A stretch of 64,000 bases of DNA from Kaistella antarctica (GTDB lineage: Bacteria; Bacteroidota; Bacteroidia; Flavobacteriales; Weeksellaceae): contig NZ_FOIX01000002.1 of NCBI RefSeq assembly GCF_900109615.1, positions 496,001-560,000 of the forward strand, read 5' to 3'. This document shows positions 33,960-43,331 of this stretch, piece after piece; the first letter of the stretch is position 1, and each line of letters opens with the position of its first letter. The position numbers and the translations under genes were made by a program. Below the pieces are notes generated by a model. It did no database searches, was not told where the DNA came from, and saw nothing but the letters and a program-made list of their open reading frames with translations.

Positions 33960-34427
33960 TTAATTTTCTAGAATCGTTTTTAAATCAGCAGGTGAATAGT
34001 ATTTGTTTTTAAGAACCTTTTGATCTGAACTTCGATGAACATTAATTTTATCCCCCGATTTCTGAGCGTAAGCTTCTTCTCCTTTTTCTTTATAAAAAGC
34101 AATGGTATCATTAGCTTCCTGTTGAGTTGCGCAAGCCTTTGACATATTGGAACGTTGGACTTCATTAAAAAGAGTGACAAACTTTTCACCCAAACCGAAT
34201 TCTAAAACGGCGCCGCTCAAAACGTACTGTAAATCACACAAAGCATCAGCAATCTCGACCAAATCATTATCTGCAATGGCTTCTTTCAGTTCATTTAATT
34301 CTTCCTGCAACAGCGATATTCTTAAATTACAACGATCTGCACTGGGAATTGTAGGCTTGTCTAATATAGGTGCGTTAAATGTTTTGTGAAATTCTGCCAC
34401 TTGATTTAGGGAATCAATTTTATCCAT
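33960..34427 (-). CDS. MazG-like nucleoside triphosphate pyrophosphohydrolase family protein
   Basis: The 155-residue protein has the all-alpha NTP-PPase signature: the metal-binding LLQEELNELKEAIADND near residues 39-55 and VEIADALCDLQYVLSG, giving the E-x-x-E and E-x-x-D pairs. These enzymes hydrolyse nucleotide triphosphates to monophosphates, some for house-cleaning. The C-terminal part (EKGEEAYAQKSGD, LKNKYYSPADLK) resembles the phosphoribosyl-ATP pyrophosphohydrolase-like group of phages and bacteria. The exact substrate cannot be read off. Confidence 0.8.
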   Translation of the reverse strand: MDKIDSLNQVAEFHKTFNAPILDKPTIPSADRCNLRISLLQEELNELKEAIADNDLVEIADALCDLQYVLSGAVLEFGLGEKFVTLFNEVQRSNMSKACATQQEANDTIAFYKEKGEEAYAQKSGDKINVHRSSDQKVLKNKYYSPADLKTILEN

Positions 34428-34500
34428 TCGATTTTTAATTTAAACAAAGATAAACATTCAGATGAGAAATTTATAGTGCTTTCATTTCTAACTAGGAAAA

Positions 34501-34528
34501 TAGAAAAAGCCCGGAAAGTTCCAGGCTC
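34501..34528 (-). terminator. Intrinsic terminator of the acyl-CoA dehydrogenase gene
   Basis: AGCC-C-GGAA pairs with TTCC-A-GGCT across a 2-base loop, followed by five T on the minus strand. It begins 22 bases after the stop codon. Confidence 0.7.
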
Positions 34529-34549
34529 TTCAATTTACTTAATGATTTA

Positions 34550-35689
34550 TTACTTTGAAATTTCTCTTCCAATAACCAATCTCTGGATTTCAGAAGTTCC
34601 TTCTCCAATCGTACACAGTTTAGAATCTCTGTAATATTTTTCAGCTGGGAAATCTTTGGTGTAACCATAACCTCCGAAAATCTGAACTGCGTTATTAGCA
34701 ATTCTAACACATGCTTCAGACGCGTATAATTTTGCCATTGCGCCTTCCTTGGTCATTGGCTGTTTTGCATTTTTTAAATTAGATGCACGCTGAATCAATA
34801 ACTCTGACGCGTCGATTTCGGTGGCCATATCTGCAAGCATAAAATTAATCGCCTGGAATTCATTAATCGCTTTTCCGAATTGATGTCTTTCTTTTGAATA
34901 TTTTAATGCTGCTTTGTAAGCACCTTTTGCAATTCCTAAACTTAAGGCAGCAATCGAAATTCGACCGCCGTCTAAAATTTTCATGGCTTGTTTGAAACCT
35001 GAACCAACTTCTCCTAAACGGTTTGCATCTGGAACTCTTACGCTGTCAAAAATAAGCTCTGCAGTTTCTGAAGCTCGCATTCCTAATTTATTCTCTTTTT
35101 TCCCTGAGGTAAAACCTGCCATTCCTTTTTCCAAAACAAATGCAGTCGAGTTATTTCTTGCTCCAATTTCTCCCGTTCTGGTCATTACGACCGCGATATC
35201 TCCTGAAATTGCATGCGTGATAAAGTTTTTCGCACCGGAGATAATCCAGTCATCACCATCTTTCACAGCAGTAGTACTCATCCCTCCAGAGTCAGATCCA
35301 GTATTATGTTCTGTTAGTCCCCAAGCTCCGATCACTTTACCAGAAGCCAATTGTGGCAACCAGCGGTGTCTTTGTTCTTCATCACCAAATTCGTAAATAT
35401 GGTTAGTACACAAAGAATTGTGCGCCGCAATCGAAAGTCCGATTGAGGGATCAACCTGTGAAATTTCATCCAGAATAGTTACATATTCGTGGTAGCCTAG
35501 GCCTGACCCACCATATTCTTCAGGAACAACAATTCCCATAAAACCCATATCTCCTAATTGGTGAAATAATTCAACTGGAAAAGTCTGGCTTTCATCCCAA
35601 TCCATAATATTCGGACGGATGTTTTTCTCTGCAAAATCCCGGGCGGTTTCTGCAATCATATTTAGATTGTGAGTAAGTTCGCTATTCAT
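34550..35689 (-). CDS. Acyl-CoA dehydrogenase, short/medium-chain type
   Basis: The 379-residue FAD enzyme oxidises acyl-CoA to the trans-2-enoyl-CoA in beta-oxidation or branched-chain amino acid breakdown. Visible are the N-terminal helical domain, the FAD/substrate loop GAWGLTEHNTGSDSGGM near residue 120, the flavin-contacting WIISGAKNFIT, and the C-terminal IFGGYGYTKDFPAEKYYRD followed by IGEGTSEIQRLVIGR with the catalytic Glu of the short-chain type. No electron-transfer flavoprotein genes are nearby. Substrate chain length is not settled by sequence. Confidence 0.93.
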   Translation of the reverse strand: MNSELTHNLNMIAETARDFAEKNIRPNIMDWDESQTFPVELFHQLGDMGFMGIVVPEEYGGSGLGYHEYVTILDEISQVDPSIGLSIAAHNSLCTNHIYEFGDEEQRHRWLPQLASGKVIGAWGLTEHNTGSDSGGMSTTAVKDGDDWIISGAKNFITHAISGDIAVVMTRTGEIGARNNSTAFVLEKGMAGFTSGKKENKLGMRASETAELIFDSVRVPDANRLGEVGSGFKQAMKILDGGRISIAALSLGIAKGAYKAALKYSKERHQFGKAINEFQAINFMLADMATEIDASELLIQRASNLKNAKQPMTKEGAMAKLYASEACVRIANNAVQIFGGYGYTKDFPAEKYYRDSKLCTIGEGTSEIQRLVIGREISK

Positions 35690-35886
35690 ATTTAATATTT
35701 GTTTTCAAAGATATAGAAAATGTACAAAAAGCTAAAATTATTTACACTAATATCTATTAAATAAGATGTTATGAATAAGAAATTGGTCTGTTTTTATAGC
35801 TTAAAAGATTTTAGAAATTGAAAAATATTTTTAATGACGGATTTATGTAAAAGCATAATAATGTAATTTAGCAAGAAATTCACACA

Positions 35887-37764
35887 ATGCAAAAATTTCT
35901 ATCTATTCTTCTCTTTTTACCGCTTCTCCTCTTTTCTCAGGCACCCGCAAATTATTATAACGGTACGGATGGTCTTAACGGATACGATTTAAAATCGAAA
36001 TTACATGACATTGTTTCAATCAAGACAATCACTTGGCATTATGGCGATCTTCCCAAATTTTATGGGCAAACAGACCTTGATCAATATTACGATTACGATA
36101 TTTCCAACACTACTTTTTTACTAGATATCTACAGTAACAATCCGGAGGGAAATACTGCCTATCACTATACCAAAGAAAACCTTATCAGTTCTGCAGGAGC
36201 CGAAGGTTTGGGTTACAATAGGGAACACATGATGCCACAAAGTAGCTTTAACAGTAACTACCCGATGTATTCAGATCTTTTTTTTGTAATCCCGACGGAT
36301 GCCAGAATTAATCAACTTCGCAGTAATTATCCTTACGGAATTGCGGGAACAACCAATTATTACACCTTTACCAACAGTTCTAAAATCAGCAAAAACGCCA
36401 CCCCAAATTCTGGGTATACTGGCAGAGTCTATGAACCGATTGCGGAATTTCGGGGTGATATTGCCAGAAGTTTACTGTATTACGTTGTACGTTATGAAGG
36501 TAAATTAAATTCTTTTAATTTTTATAATGGTACTTCGCCGGCAAACGACACCAGTCCTTTGGATGGTTCAGAAGAGAAGGCCTTCGAAAATTGGTATGTG
36601 GAGCTGCTATTGAAATGGCACAATGAAGATCCGGTGTCTCAAAGAGAAATCGACAGAAATAATATGGTGTACACGATTCAGAAAAATCGAAATCCTTTTA
36701 TTGATCGTCCAGAGTGGGTCAATGCAATTTGGTTGCAAGGTCCTCTTGTAGCTGTTCCTCAAGCTCCACAAAATTTAAACAGTACGCAAACGAGTGCTTA
36801 TTTTGCTAATCTTAGTTGGACTCAAGCTATGGATCAAACTGTTTTAGGATATAAAATTTATCAAAATGGGATCTACATTGGATACAGTAAAACACCAAAC
36901 TATATCGTCGATCATCTAACTCCCTCCACGCTTTATCAGTTTACAGTTAAGGCTTACTATCGCGATTATACAGAATCGGCAGAGAGTAGTTTATTATCCA
37001 TCACGACCTTAGCTCAGGATATTTATGCGAAAGATTTATTAATTACTAAATATTTAGAAGGAATTGAGGATAATAAAGCACTCGAAATCACTAACACAAC
37101 GGGACACGCCGTTGATTTAAATAAGTATCGAATCAGTATTCAGTTTTATAATAGTGTAAATGGTAATTATTATTTTGTAGCTCCGTTTGAATTAGAGGGT
37201 GTCGTAGAAAACAATTCAACTTTTGTTATTCTTAATCCGAATTCCAATTTTTCTTGCATTACCAATGATCAGGCACGGTTCGTTTCAGCGGCACCACAAA
37301 TGACCTTTACTGGCAGTAATTATTTAGAACTACGATATCTTTCAAGTACTGTAGATGCGATAGGAACGCGAGGTATAGATAATTACACAACGTTGGGGAA
37401 CCTGTCTCTTTACCGTTCCTCAGCGATAACTGAACCCAATTACACTTTCAATCTGGCAGAATGGCAATCCTATCCGACTGACTATTGCGAAAATTTAGGA
37501 GTGTTATCGGCAGCAGAATTTAATGTTTCTGCAAAGGAAGACTTTACTATTTATCCAAATCCTTTGGTTGGAAATACTTTATTTGTTAAAGGAAGGCACC
37601 TTGAAAAAGTTCAGAACGCCTCATTTCTTGATTTGTCCGGAAAACAAATTTTAAAAATTAAGGATCCCTTTAAAAGTGGAAATTCGATTGAAGTACCAAG
37701 ACTTCTTCCTGGCGTTTACATTTTACAACTCGATAATCAAACTCTGAAGTTTATAAAAAAGTAA
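35887..37764 (+). CDS. Secreted endonuclease I with FnIII, lamin-tail-like and T9SS domains
   Basis: The 625-residue protein has a signal peptide (FLSILLFLPLLLFSQ), an endonuclease I (EndA/NucM-type, beta-beta-alpha metal) domain over residues 20-280 with the active-site block GYNREHMMPQSSF and FFVIPTDARINQLRSNYPYG, a fibronectin type III domain (about 290-375, PQNLNSTQTSAYFANLSW), a lamin-tail-like domain (about 380-520, LLITKYLEGIEDNKALEITN) and a T9SS C-terminal domain. It probably degrades extracellular DNA for nutrients or biofilm remodelling. It stands alone with its own flanking gaps. Confidence 0.92.
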   Translation: MQKFLSILLFLPLLLFSQAPANYYNGTDGLNGYDLKSKLHDIVSIKTITWHYGDLPKFYGQTDLDQYYDYDISNTTFLLDIYSNNPEGNTAYHYTKENLISSAGAEGLGYNREHMMPQSSFNSNYPMYSDLFFVIPTDARINQLRSNYPYGIAGTTNYYTFTNSSKISKNATPNSGYTGRVYEPIAEFRGDIARSLLYYVVRYEGKLNSFNFYNGTSPANDTSPLDGSEEKAFENWYVELLLKWHNEDPVSQREIDRNNMVYTIQKNRNPFIDRPEWVNAIWLQGPLVAVPQAPQNLNSTQTSAYFANLSWTQAMDQTVLGYKIYQNGIYIGYSKTPNYIVDHLTPSTLYQFTVKAYYRDYTESAESSLLSITTLAQDIYAKDLLITKYLEGIEDNKALEITNTTGHAVDLNKYRISIQFYNSVNGNYYFVAPFELEGVVENNSTFVILNPNSNFSCITNDQARFVSAAPQMTFTGSNYLELRYLSSTVDAIGTRGIDNYTTLGNLSLYRSSAITEPNYTFNLAEWQSYPTDYCENLGVLSAAEFNVSAKEDFTIYPNPLVGNTLFVKGRHLEKVQNASFLDLSGKQILKIKDPFKSGNSIEVPRLLPGVYILQLDNQTLKFIKK

Positions 37765-37809
37765 AAGTTTTAGTCTTATGAAGAATCAGTTTCTTAGGAA
37801 GCTGATTTT

Positions 37810-39252
37810 TTATTTAAGATATAATCTCATTTTTTGCTCAGCTTCAGGTTTAATATTCATGGTTCGAAAAAACCGATTTTCATTTGAATAGGTGATTCGG
37901 TAATAAATGATTTTATCGGCGTAATATTTAAAATAAGGATGGCTTTTCAACCACGATTCGGGTGCATCCATGAAAGTGTATTTTTGAACATTGTTTACGA
38001 ACAGAGGAGCGGTCGCAATCAGTTGTTCGGCTATGTTTTTGTCAACATTATAAGTTTCTATAATTTGTTTGGTGTTTAGAAAGCCGCCCAGTTTATTTCG
38101 GAACCCTATATAGCTTGCAGCTGCTTTTTCATCAAACCCAAATTCGATCAACTGTTGGAAAGTTATTTCGTTTAAATCGGTTCGTCTGAAATCGGTTTTT
38201 GCTTCTGCACCAATGATGTTTTTGGAACTTTGGTTTTGGGTACTTGTACTGCGAGGAGCACTTTCTGAACTTTTCCCAGCAAAATTTTCAGGTTTTAAGA
38301 TGATGTATGGTTTTAACTGTTCAAATTTTTCAGGCGAAATTACAAAGCACTTCGCAATATCTTCCAAACTTTTGAAACTCCCCTTTAAATTTCTGTCTCT
38401 ATAATTAATGATTACTTGTGCTTGTTTTTCTGAAAATCCGAGCGCTTTCCAACCTTCAAGATTGGTTGAGTTTGGATCAAAAGGTTCGTAAATAATAGCT
38501 TGCTTTGAAATAGCTTGCTTACTATCTGGAAATGATTTTTTATCAACATTGTTTTCAGTTGCACTTTCAGGAAGTAAGATGTAAGGCGCGAGCTTTTTAT
38601 AGTTTTCTTCGCTGATCATATAGCATTCTCTGAACTTTTCTTTGCTAATGAAACTTCCACCTAAGTAACTTTTATATTTTAAAATAGAAGTTGCTTGCCG
38701 TTCTGTGAAGCCTAAATTTACAAAATCTTTCACGCTGTAATTGTCAGGATTAAATTTACCAGGAATATTCAATCCCTTATTCTGAGGAACATTATATTGA
38801 TAGGATGTTTTTCTCGGGCTGTAATTATTGTTATAATTCCGACTATAATTTTGATATGAATTTCTTTTCGTTGCCCCATTTGGCAGAAGAATGTAAGGTT
38901 CAATCTCATTATATTTTTCAGGAGAAATTGAATAACATTTTTTAAGCTGCTCTTTTGAAATGAAATTTCCTCCAACTACCGATTTGTATTTTAGAATCGT
39001 AGCAACTTGTCGTTCAGAAAATCCCAGATTTATCCACTCTTGTTCAGTCAGATCATTAGGATTGAATTCTTTTAGATTTGCTCTCTTAGTCGAAAGGTTT
39101 TCTGCTTCTAAACTTTCTTTGAATGAAAGCGGACTATGTTCTGGCGTTTTATTAGAATTAAAAAAGTATAATCCGGTAATTAGAAATAAACCAGATGTTG
39201 CAAAACCTAAGAAATAATTTTTTGCTGCAGAAAGTGGTACGTTGAATCTCAT
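37810..39252 (-). CDS. Membrane-anchored protein with four ComEA-like helix-hairpin-helix units
   Basis: The 480-residue protein has one N-terminal membrane helix (LGFATSGLFLITGLYFF) and then four ComEA-like modules, each with LGF(S/T)E(R/K)QA-x-x-I-x-x-Y(K/R) and a following GG-x-F-x(S/N)KE, for example LGFSERQVATILKYKS and FGFDEKAAASYIGFRN. Modules are separated by Asn/Ser-rich linkers. HhH pairs bind DNA without sequence specificity; ComEA uses one for DNA uptake. The start is the ATG before the membrane helix; an upstream GTG would overlap a hairpin. The MerR gene lies upstream. Confidence 0.8.
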   Translation of the reverse strand: MRFNVPLSAAKNYFLGFATSGLFLITGLYFFNSNKTPEHSPLSFKESLEAENLSTKRANLKEFNPNDLTEQEWINLGFSERQVATILKYKSVVGGNFISKEQLKKCYSISPEKYNEIEPYILLPNGATKRNSYQNYSRNYNNNYSPRKTSYQYNVPQNKGLNIPGKFNPDNYSVKDFVNLGFTERQATSILKYKSYLGGSFISKEKFRECYMISEENYKKLAPYILLPESATENNVDKKSFPDSKQAISKQAIIYEPFDPNSTNLEGWKALGFSEKQAQVIINYRDRNLKGSFKSLEDIAKCFVISPEKFEQLKPYIILKPENFAGKSSESAPRSTSTQNQSSKNIIGAEAKTDFRRTDLNEITFQQLIEFGFDEKAAASYIGFRNKLGGFLNTKQIIETYNVDKNIAEQLIATAPLFVNNVQKYTFMDAPESWLKSHPYFKYYADKIIYYRITYSNENRFFRTMNIKPEAEQKMRLYLK

Positions 39253-39337
39253 GGCGGTAATTTTGAGTAAAGTTATACGCAAAACATTTCGCCAAAAAGG
39301 TAAAAACACCTAATTTATATACGGAAAAGACCCTTTT

Positions 39338-39679
39338 TTATTCGGGTCTTTCCACGAGTGATTCTTTTAATTTCTGTAATTCGGCTTTCACAAACTTCAG
39401 CCGGTCAATCATAGAGACCGTTTCGGAGATTTTCGAATTAGTAGTTAGAGCAATCCTGGCGCCGTCGAGCGTGTAGCCTTTTTCTTTTACCAGATGATAG
39501 ATTATTTTTAGATTTTTAATATCTTCTGGGGTGAAATAGCGGTTTCCTTTTTTGTTTTTTTTCGGTTTTATGATCGGAAATTCCTTCTCCCAATAGCGAA
39601 TCAGCGAGGCATTGACGTCAAAAGCTTTCGAGACTTCGCCAATGGAATAATAGAGTTTATCTGGTAAATTTAATTTCAT
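39338..39679 (-). CDS. MerR-family transcriptional regulator (HTH domain only)
   Basis: The 113-residue protein has the MerR winged HTH at residues 9-80 (YSIGEVSKAFDVNASLIRYW, FPIIKPKKNKKGNRYFTPED, then KEKGYTLDGARIAL) and a short C-terminal helix (about 90-113), with no effector-binding domain and no Cys, so it is not a metal or redox sensor of the classical type. Such proteins in Bacteroidota probably act as dimers. A hairpin overlaps its stop codon (39323-39353), of unclear role. Confidence 0.88.
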   Translation of the reverse strand: MKLNLPDKLYYSIGEVSKAFDVNASLIRYWEKEFPIIKPKKNKKGNRYFTPEDIKNLKIIYHLVKEKGYTLDGARIALTTNSKISETVSMIDRLKFVKAELQKLKESLVERPE

Positions 39680-39748
39680 TTGAAAGAGGTCAAAAACAAA
39701 AATACGTAAAAATTAAGACTTTTTAAATAGAATTTTGATCATGCCTAA

Positions 39749-41056
39749 TTAGTAAGCAATCTCAATTTTTAGCTTTTTATTTTTCATTCTTTGGCCTTCT
39801 AATTTTTTCAAAAAGGCAACTACTTTTTGTCGGTTTACAGCCACATAAGAAGTCGTGTCTTTTACTTCTATCAAACCAATATCTTCTTTTTCCAGTTCTC
39901 CTTTTTTAATTAAAAAACCGACGATATCTACTTTGTTTACTTTGTCTTTTTTCCCTGCACTTATATAGATGGTAAGAAAAGGTGTTCTTGCCGGCATTTT
40001 ATAGTCCTGGGTTAACACTTCTTCGGGCGTATTTTTTTTAATGAAAGGGAAGTTTTCATCTTCAGTCATTATTAAATAAACAAAACCTTTGGCGTTCATT
40101 CTGGCCGTCCGTCCATTTCTGTGGATGAAAGCATCTTCTTTCGGTGGCAATTGATAATGTACAATCGATTCAACTTCAGGAATATCTAATCCTCTGGAAG
40201 CCAAATCTGTTGTAATTAAAATACGTGAAGAATCATTTTTGAATTTAAGAAGAGCGCGTTCTCTTTCATCCTGTTCCATTCCGCCGTGGAAGGTTTCCCG
40301 GGAGATTCCTTTGTCTTTTAATAATTCTGAAATACGGTCTACCGCATCACGGTGGTTGCAGAAAATCAGCGTTCTCTTATTTCCTATTTTACAAAGCAAC
40401 GTAAACAAAGTATCTAACTTTTCTTCAGAAGTAGTCATTACTTTTCGAAGTTGAAAGTCTGGTTTAATTTCCAGAACTTTTAAGAAATCAACTTTTTCTG
40501 GTCGGCTTACTCCTGTAAATTCTGGAATTTCCGGCATTGCAGTGGCTGAAGTCAACATTCTTTGCTTCAAATTCGGCATTTCATTAATAATGAAACTCAT
40601 GTCTTCATGAAAACCAAATTCTAATGATTTATCAAACTCATCTAAAACCATTGTTTCAATTGTTGTCGGATCGAAATTGTCGTTTTTCAAATGGTAAGCA
40701 ATTCTACCTGGTGTTCCTATCAATAAAGCTGGCGCTTGAATTAAATTGTTAACTTCTATTTTTTTATCATGACCGCCATAACAATAGGTTACTTTGTAAT
40801 CAGTGCCCATGCTTTTGAAAACCTGCTCGATTTGCAAAGCCAATTCTCGGGATGGAACAATGATAATGGCTTGGATTCCGGCTGTTCTCGTATTTAAATT
40901 ACGAAGAATAGGGAAGAGGAAACCAAGTGTTTTCCCTGAACCAGTCGGGGAAAGTAGAATAACATCTTTGTTATCTTCAGTAGCTTTATAGGTAGTTTTT
41001 TGCATTTGATTCATGTCCTGAATCTGCAAGTTTTGGTAGATTGTCTGTAAGTCCAT
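39749..41056 (-). CDS. DEAD-box-type RNA helicase with DEFD motif II and DbpA-like C-terminus
   Basis: The 435-residue protein has two RecA domains and a small C-terminal RNA-binding domain like that of DbpA (TSYVAVNRQKVVAFLKKLEG). Motifs: I SPTGSGKT (about 36-43), Ia PSRELALQI, Ib TPGR, II DEFD in place of DEAD, III SAT, V TTDLASRGLDIP and VI HRNGRTAR. Motif II keeps the two acidic residues needed for magnesium and water, so activity is likely. The C-terminal domain suggests work on 23S rRNA or 50S assembly. It is transcribed away from rpsA. Confidence 0.92.
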   Translation of the reverse strand: MDLQTIYQNLQIQDMNQMQKTTYKATEDNKDVILLSPTGSGKTLGFLFPILRNLNTRTAGIQAIIIVPSRELALQIEQVFKSMGTDYKVTYCYGGHDKKIEVNNLIQAPALLIGTPGRIAYHLKNDNFDPTTIETMVLDEFDKSLEFGFHEDMSFIINEMPNLKQRMLTSATAMPEIPEFTGVSRPEKVDFLKVLEIKPDFQLRKVMTTSEEKLDTLFTLLCKIGNKRTLIFCNHRDAVDRISELLKDKGISRETFHGGMEQDERERALLKFKNDSSRILITTDLASRGLDIPEVESIVHYQLPPKEDAFIHRNGRTARMNAKGFVYLIMTEDENFPFIKKNTPEEVLTQDYKMPARTPFLTIYISAGKKDKVNKVDIVGFLIKKGELEKEDIGLIEVKDTTSYVAVNRQKVVAFLKKLEGQRMKNKKLKIEIAY

Positions 41057-41154
41057 TTTGCAAAGGTAAGGGAATGCATTTGTTAATGACTTTAATTATA
41101 ATAAAATACTCGAGAAATTTCACTAATAATGATAGGTAGTATGAAATAAAACCG

Positions 41155-41162
41155 TATTTTTG
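41155..41162 (+). promoter_or_regulatory. Bacteroidota -7 box of rpsA (TATTTTTG)
   Basis: TATTTTTG fits the consensus and would give a leader of about 115 bases before rpsA. The leader begins with a small hairpin CCAC-TTTTT-GTGG and could hold autoregulation by S1, which I cannot demonstrate. No -33 TTTG is visible. Confidence 0.5.
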
Positions 41163-41283
41163 CACCACTTTTTGTGGAAGCATTTGGCTAAGGTAAAACA
41201 TTAACAACTAACATCTTCTGTATTTTTCAAACAACCACATTCAGCCAGATATTGAAAGGTAAAGAATACAAATTATTTTTATT

Positions 41284-43083
41284 ATGTCAGAAACGACAGA
41301 CAAAGCAGAGGTTCTTTTGAACCAAAACGTAGCTCCAGAACAATTTGATTGGGATTCATTTGAATCAGGTCTTGATGCAGAATCTAGACAAGAGAAAAGT
41401 GATCTAGAAGAAATCTACAACGGATCTCTTAACAATCTTCAGGACAACGACGTACTTATCGGTAGAGTTGTAAGACTTACAGACAAAGAAGCGATTGTTG
41501 ACATCAACTTTAAATCTGAAGGAGTTATTTCTTTAAACGAATTCCGTTACAACCCGAATCTTGCCGCTGGTGATGAGGTTGAAGTAATGGTTGACAGAAG
41601 AGAAGACAAATCAGGACAATTACAATTATCTCACAGAAAAGCAAGAATCTTGAAAGCTTGGGATAGAGTTAACGAACTTCACGAAACTGGAGAAATCGTA
41701 AACGGTTTTGTAAAATCAAGAACAAAAGGAGGTATGATCGTTGACGTTCATGGTATCGAAGCATTCTTACCAGGATCACAAATCGACGTGAAACCAATTA
41801 AAGATTACGATCAGTTCGTAGGTAAAACAATGGAATTTAAAGTTGTGAAAATCAACCCAGAATTTAAGAATGTTGTAGTATCTCACAAAGCGTTAATCGA
41901 AGCAGATATCGAAGGTCAGAAAAAAGAGATCATCGCTCAATTAGAAAAAGGTCAAGTATTAGAAGGTACTGTTAAGAATATTACTTCTTACGGTGTATTC
42001 GTTGACTTAGGAGGTGTAGATGGATTAATCCATATTACAGATCTTTCTTGGAGCAGAGTTAATCACCCATCAGAAATCCTAGAAGACGGACAGACTGTGA
42101 AAGTGGTAATCCTTGATTTTGATGACGAGAAAACAAGAATCCAATTGGGTATGAAGCAATTAGAAGCTCATCCTTGGGATGCTCTTTCTGCTGACATGAA
42201 AGTTGGTGATAAAGTAAAAGGTAAAGTAGTTGTACTTGCTGATTACGGTGCATTCGTAGAAGTTGCTCCAGGTGTTGAAGGTCTAATCCACGTTTCAGAA
42301 ATGTCTTGGTCAACTCACTTAAGAAGTGCAGGTGATTTCGTAAAAGTAGGAGATATGGTAGAAGCTGAAGTTTTAACTTTAGACAGAGAAGACCGTAAAA
42401 TCTCTTTAGGAATGAAGCAATTAAGCCAAGATCCTTGGTCTAATATCGAAGCTAAATATCCAGTAAGTTCAGAGCACACAGGAACAGTTCGTAACTTTAC
42501 TAACTTCGGTGTATTCGTAGAATTAGAAGAAGGTATTGACGGATTAATCTATATTTCTGATCTTTCTTGGACTAAGAAAATCAAGCATCCATCAGAATTC
42601 TGTGCAGTTGGAGATCAATTGAAAGTTGTAGTTCTAGAATTAGATACAGCAGCTAGAAGATTATCTTTAGGTCACAAACAATTACAAGAGAATCCTTGGG
42701 ATAAATTTGAAACTAAATATGCTGAAGGTACTGTACATGCAGGACAAGCAACTGAAGTTTTCGATAAAGGAGCTCAAGTTCAGTTCGAAGATGTAGAAGT
42801 TGAAGCATTCTGTCCATCAAGATTATTAGAGAAGGAAGACGGATCTAAAATCAAGAAAGGAGATAATTCAGATTTCAAAGTAATCGAATTCAACAAAGAA
42901 TTCAAAAGAGTAGTAGTTTCTCATACAGGAATCTTCAGAGACGAAGAAAAGAAAAATGTAAGAGAGCAAACTTCTAATCAATCATCTAACAAATCAACAG
43001 GTTCTTCTCAAAATGAAGAAAAATCAACGCTTGGTGACTTAGACGTATTAGCAGAATTGAAAAAGAAAATGGAAGGTAAATAA
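41284..43083 (+). CDS. rpsA: Ribosomal protein bS1
   Basis: bS1 helps the 30S subunit unfold and hold mRNA, which matters in Bacteroidota where Shine-Dalgarno pairing is weak. The 599-residue protein has six S1 (OB-fold) domains, the best conserved being the third to fifth: GTVKNITSYGVFVDLGG, GKVVVLADYGAFVEV and GTVRNFTNFGVFVELEEG, each followed by a GLI-x-I-S-x-(L/M)SW block. An acidic N-terminus and Ser/Asn-rich C-terminal tail flank them. The use of codons is strongly biased, as expected for a highly expressed gene. Confidence 0.98.
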   Translation: MSETTDKAEVLLNQNVAPEQFDWDSFESGLDAESRQEKSDLEEIYNGSLNNLQDNDVLIGRVVRLTDKEAIVDINFKSEGVISLNEFRYNPNLAAGDEVEVMVDRREDKSGQLQLSHRKARILKAWDRVNELHETGEIVNGFVKSRTKGGMIVDVHGIEAFLPGSQIDVKPIKDYDQFVGKTMEFKVVKINPEFKNVVVSHKALIEADIEGQKKEIIAQLEKGQVLEGTVKNITSYGVFVDLGGVDGLIHITDLSWSRVNHPSEILEDGQTVKVVILDFDDEKTRIQLGMKQLEAHPWDALSADMKVGDKVKGKVVVLADYGAFVEVAPGVEGLIHVSEMSWSTHLRSAGDFVKVGDMVEAEVLTLDREDRKISLGMKQLSQDPWSNIEAKYPVSSEHTGTVRNFTNFGVFVELEEGIDGLIYISDLSWTKKIKHPSEFCAVGDQLKVVVLELDTAARRLSLGHKQLQENPWDKFETKYAEGTVHAGQATEVFDKGAQVQFEDVEVEAFCPSRLLEKEDGSKIKKGDNSDFKVIEFNKEFKRVVVSHTGIFRDEEKKNVREQTSNQSSNKSTGSSQNEEKSTLGDLDVLAELKKKMEGK

Positions 43084-43106
43084 TCCTTGATTTTCATTAT
43101 ATAATT

Positions 43107-43138
43107 AACGCCTCAGTTTACTGGGGCGTTTTTTTTTG
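43107..43138 (+). terminator. Intrinsic terminator of rpsA
   Basis: AACGCCTCAG pairs with CTGGGGCGTT (one G-T) around TTTA, followed by eight T, 24 bases after the stop codon. Confidence 0.92.
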
Positions 43139-43331
43139 TTTTAAAAAATGAAGTCAAAAATATATTTATAATTAATGATTTTATTTAAAATTAAAAACCA
43201 GAATAATAGAATAACAACCACGAACTTTAGTGTCTTAATTAACATCTCGTCACCTTAAATGTTTTTTTTGTGTTAAAAATGCAAAACATATCGATATTTT
43301 TTATACATTCGACGGCAAATAAATTATATAT

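Noticed and set aside
39323-39353. Hairpin GGAAAAGACCC / GGGTCTTTCC as terminator of the MerR gene
   Set aside because: The stem is good but no run of T follows on either strand and it overlaps the coding end; role unclear, so not listed as a terminator.
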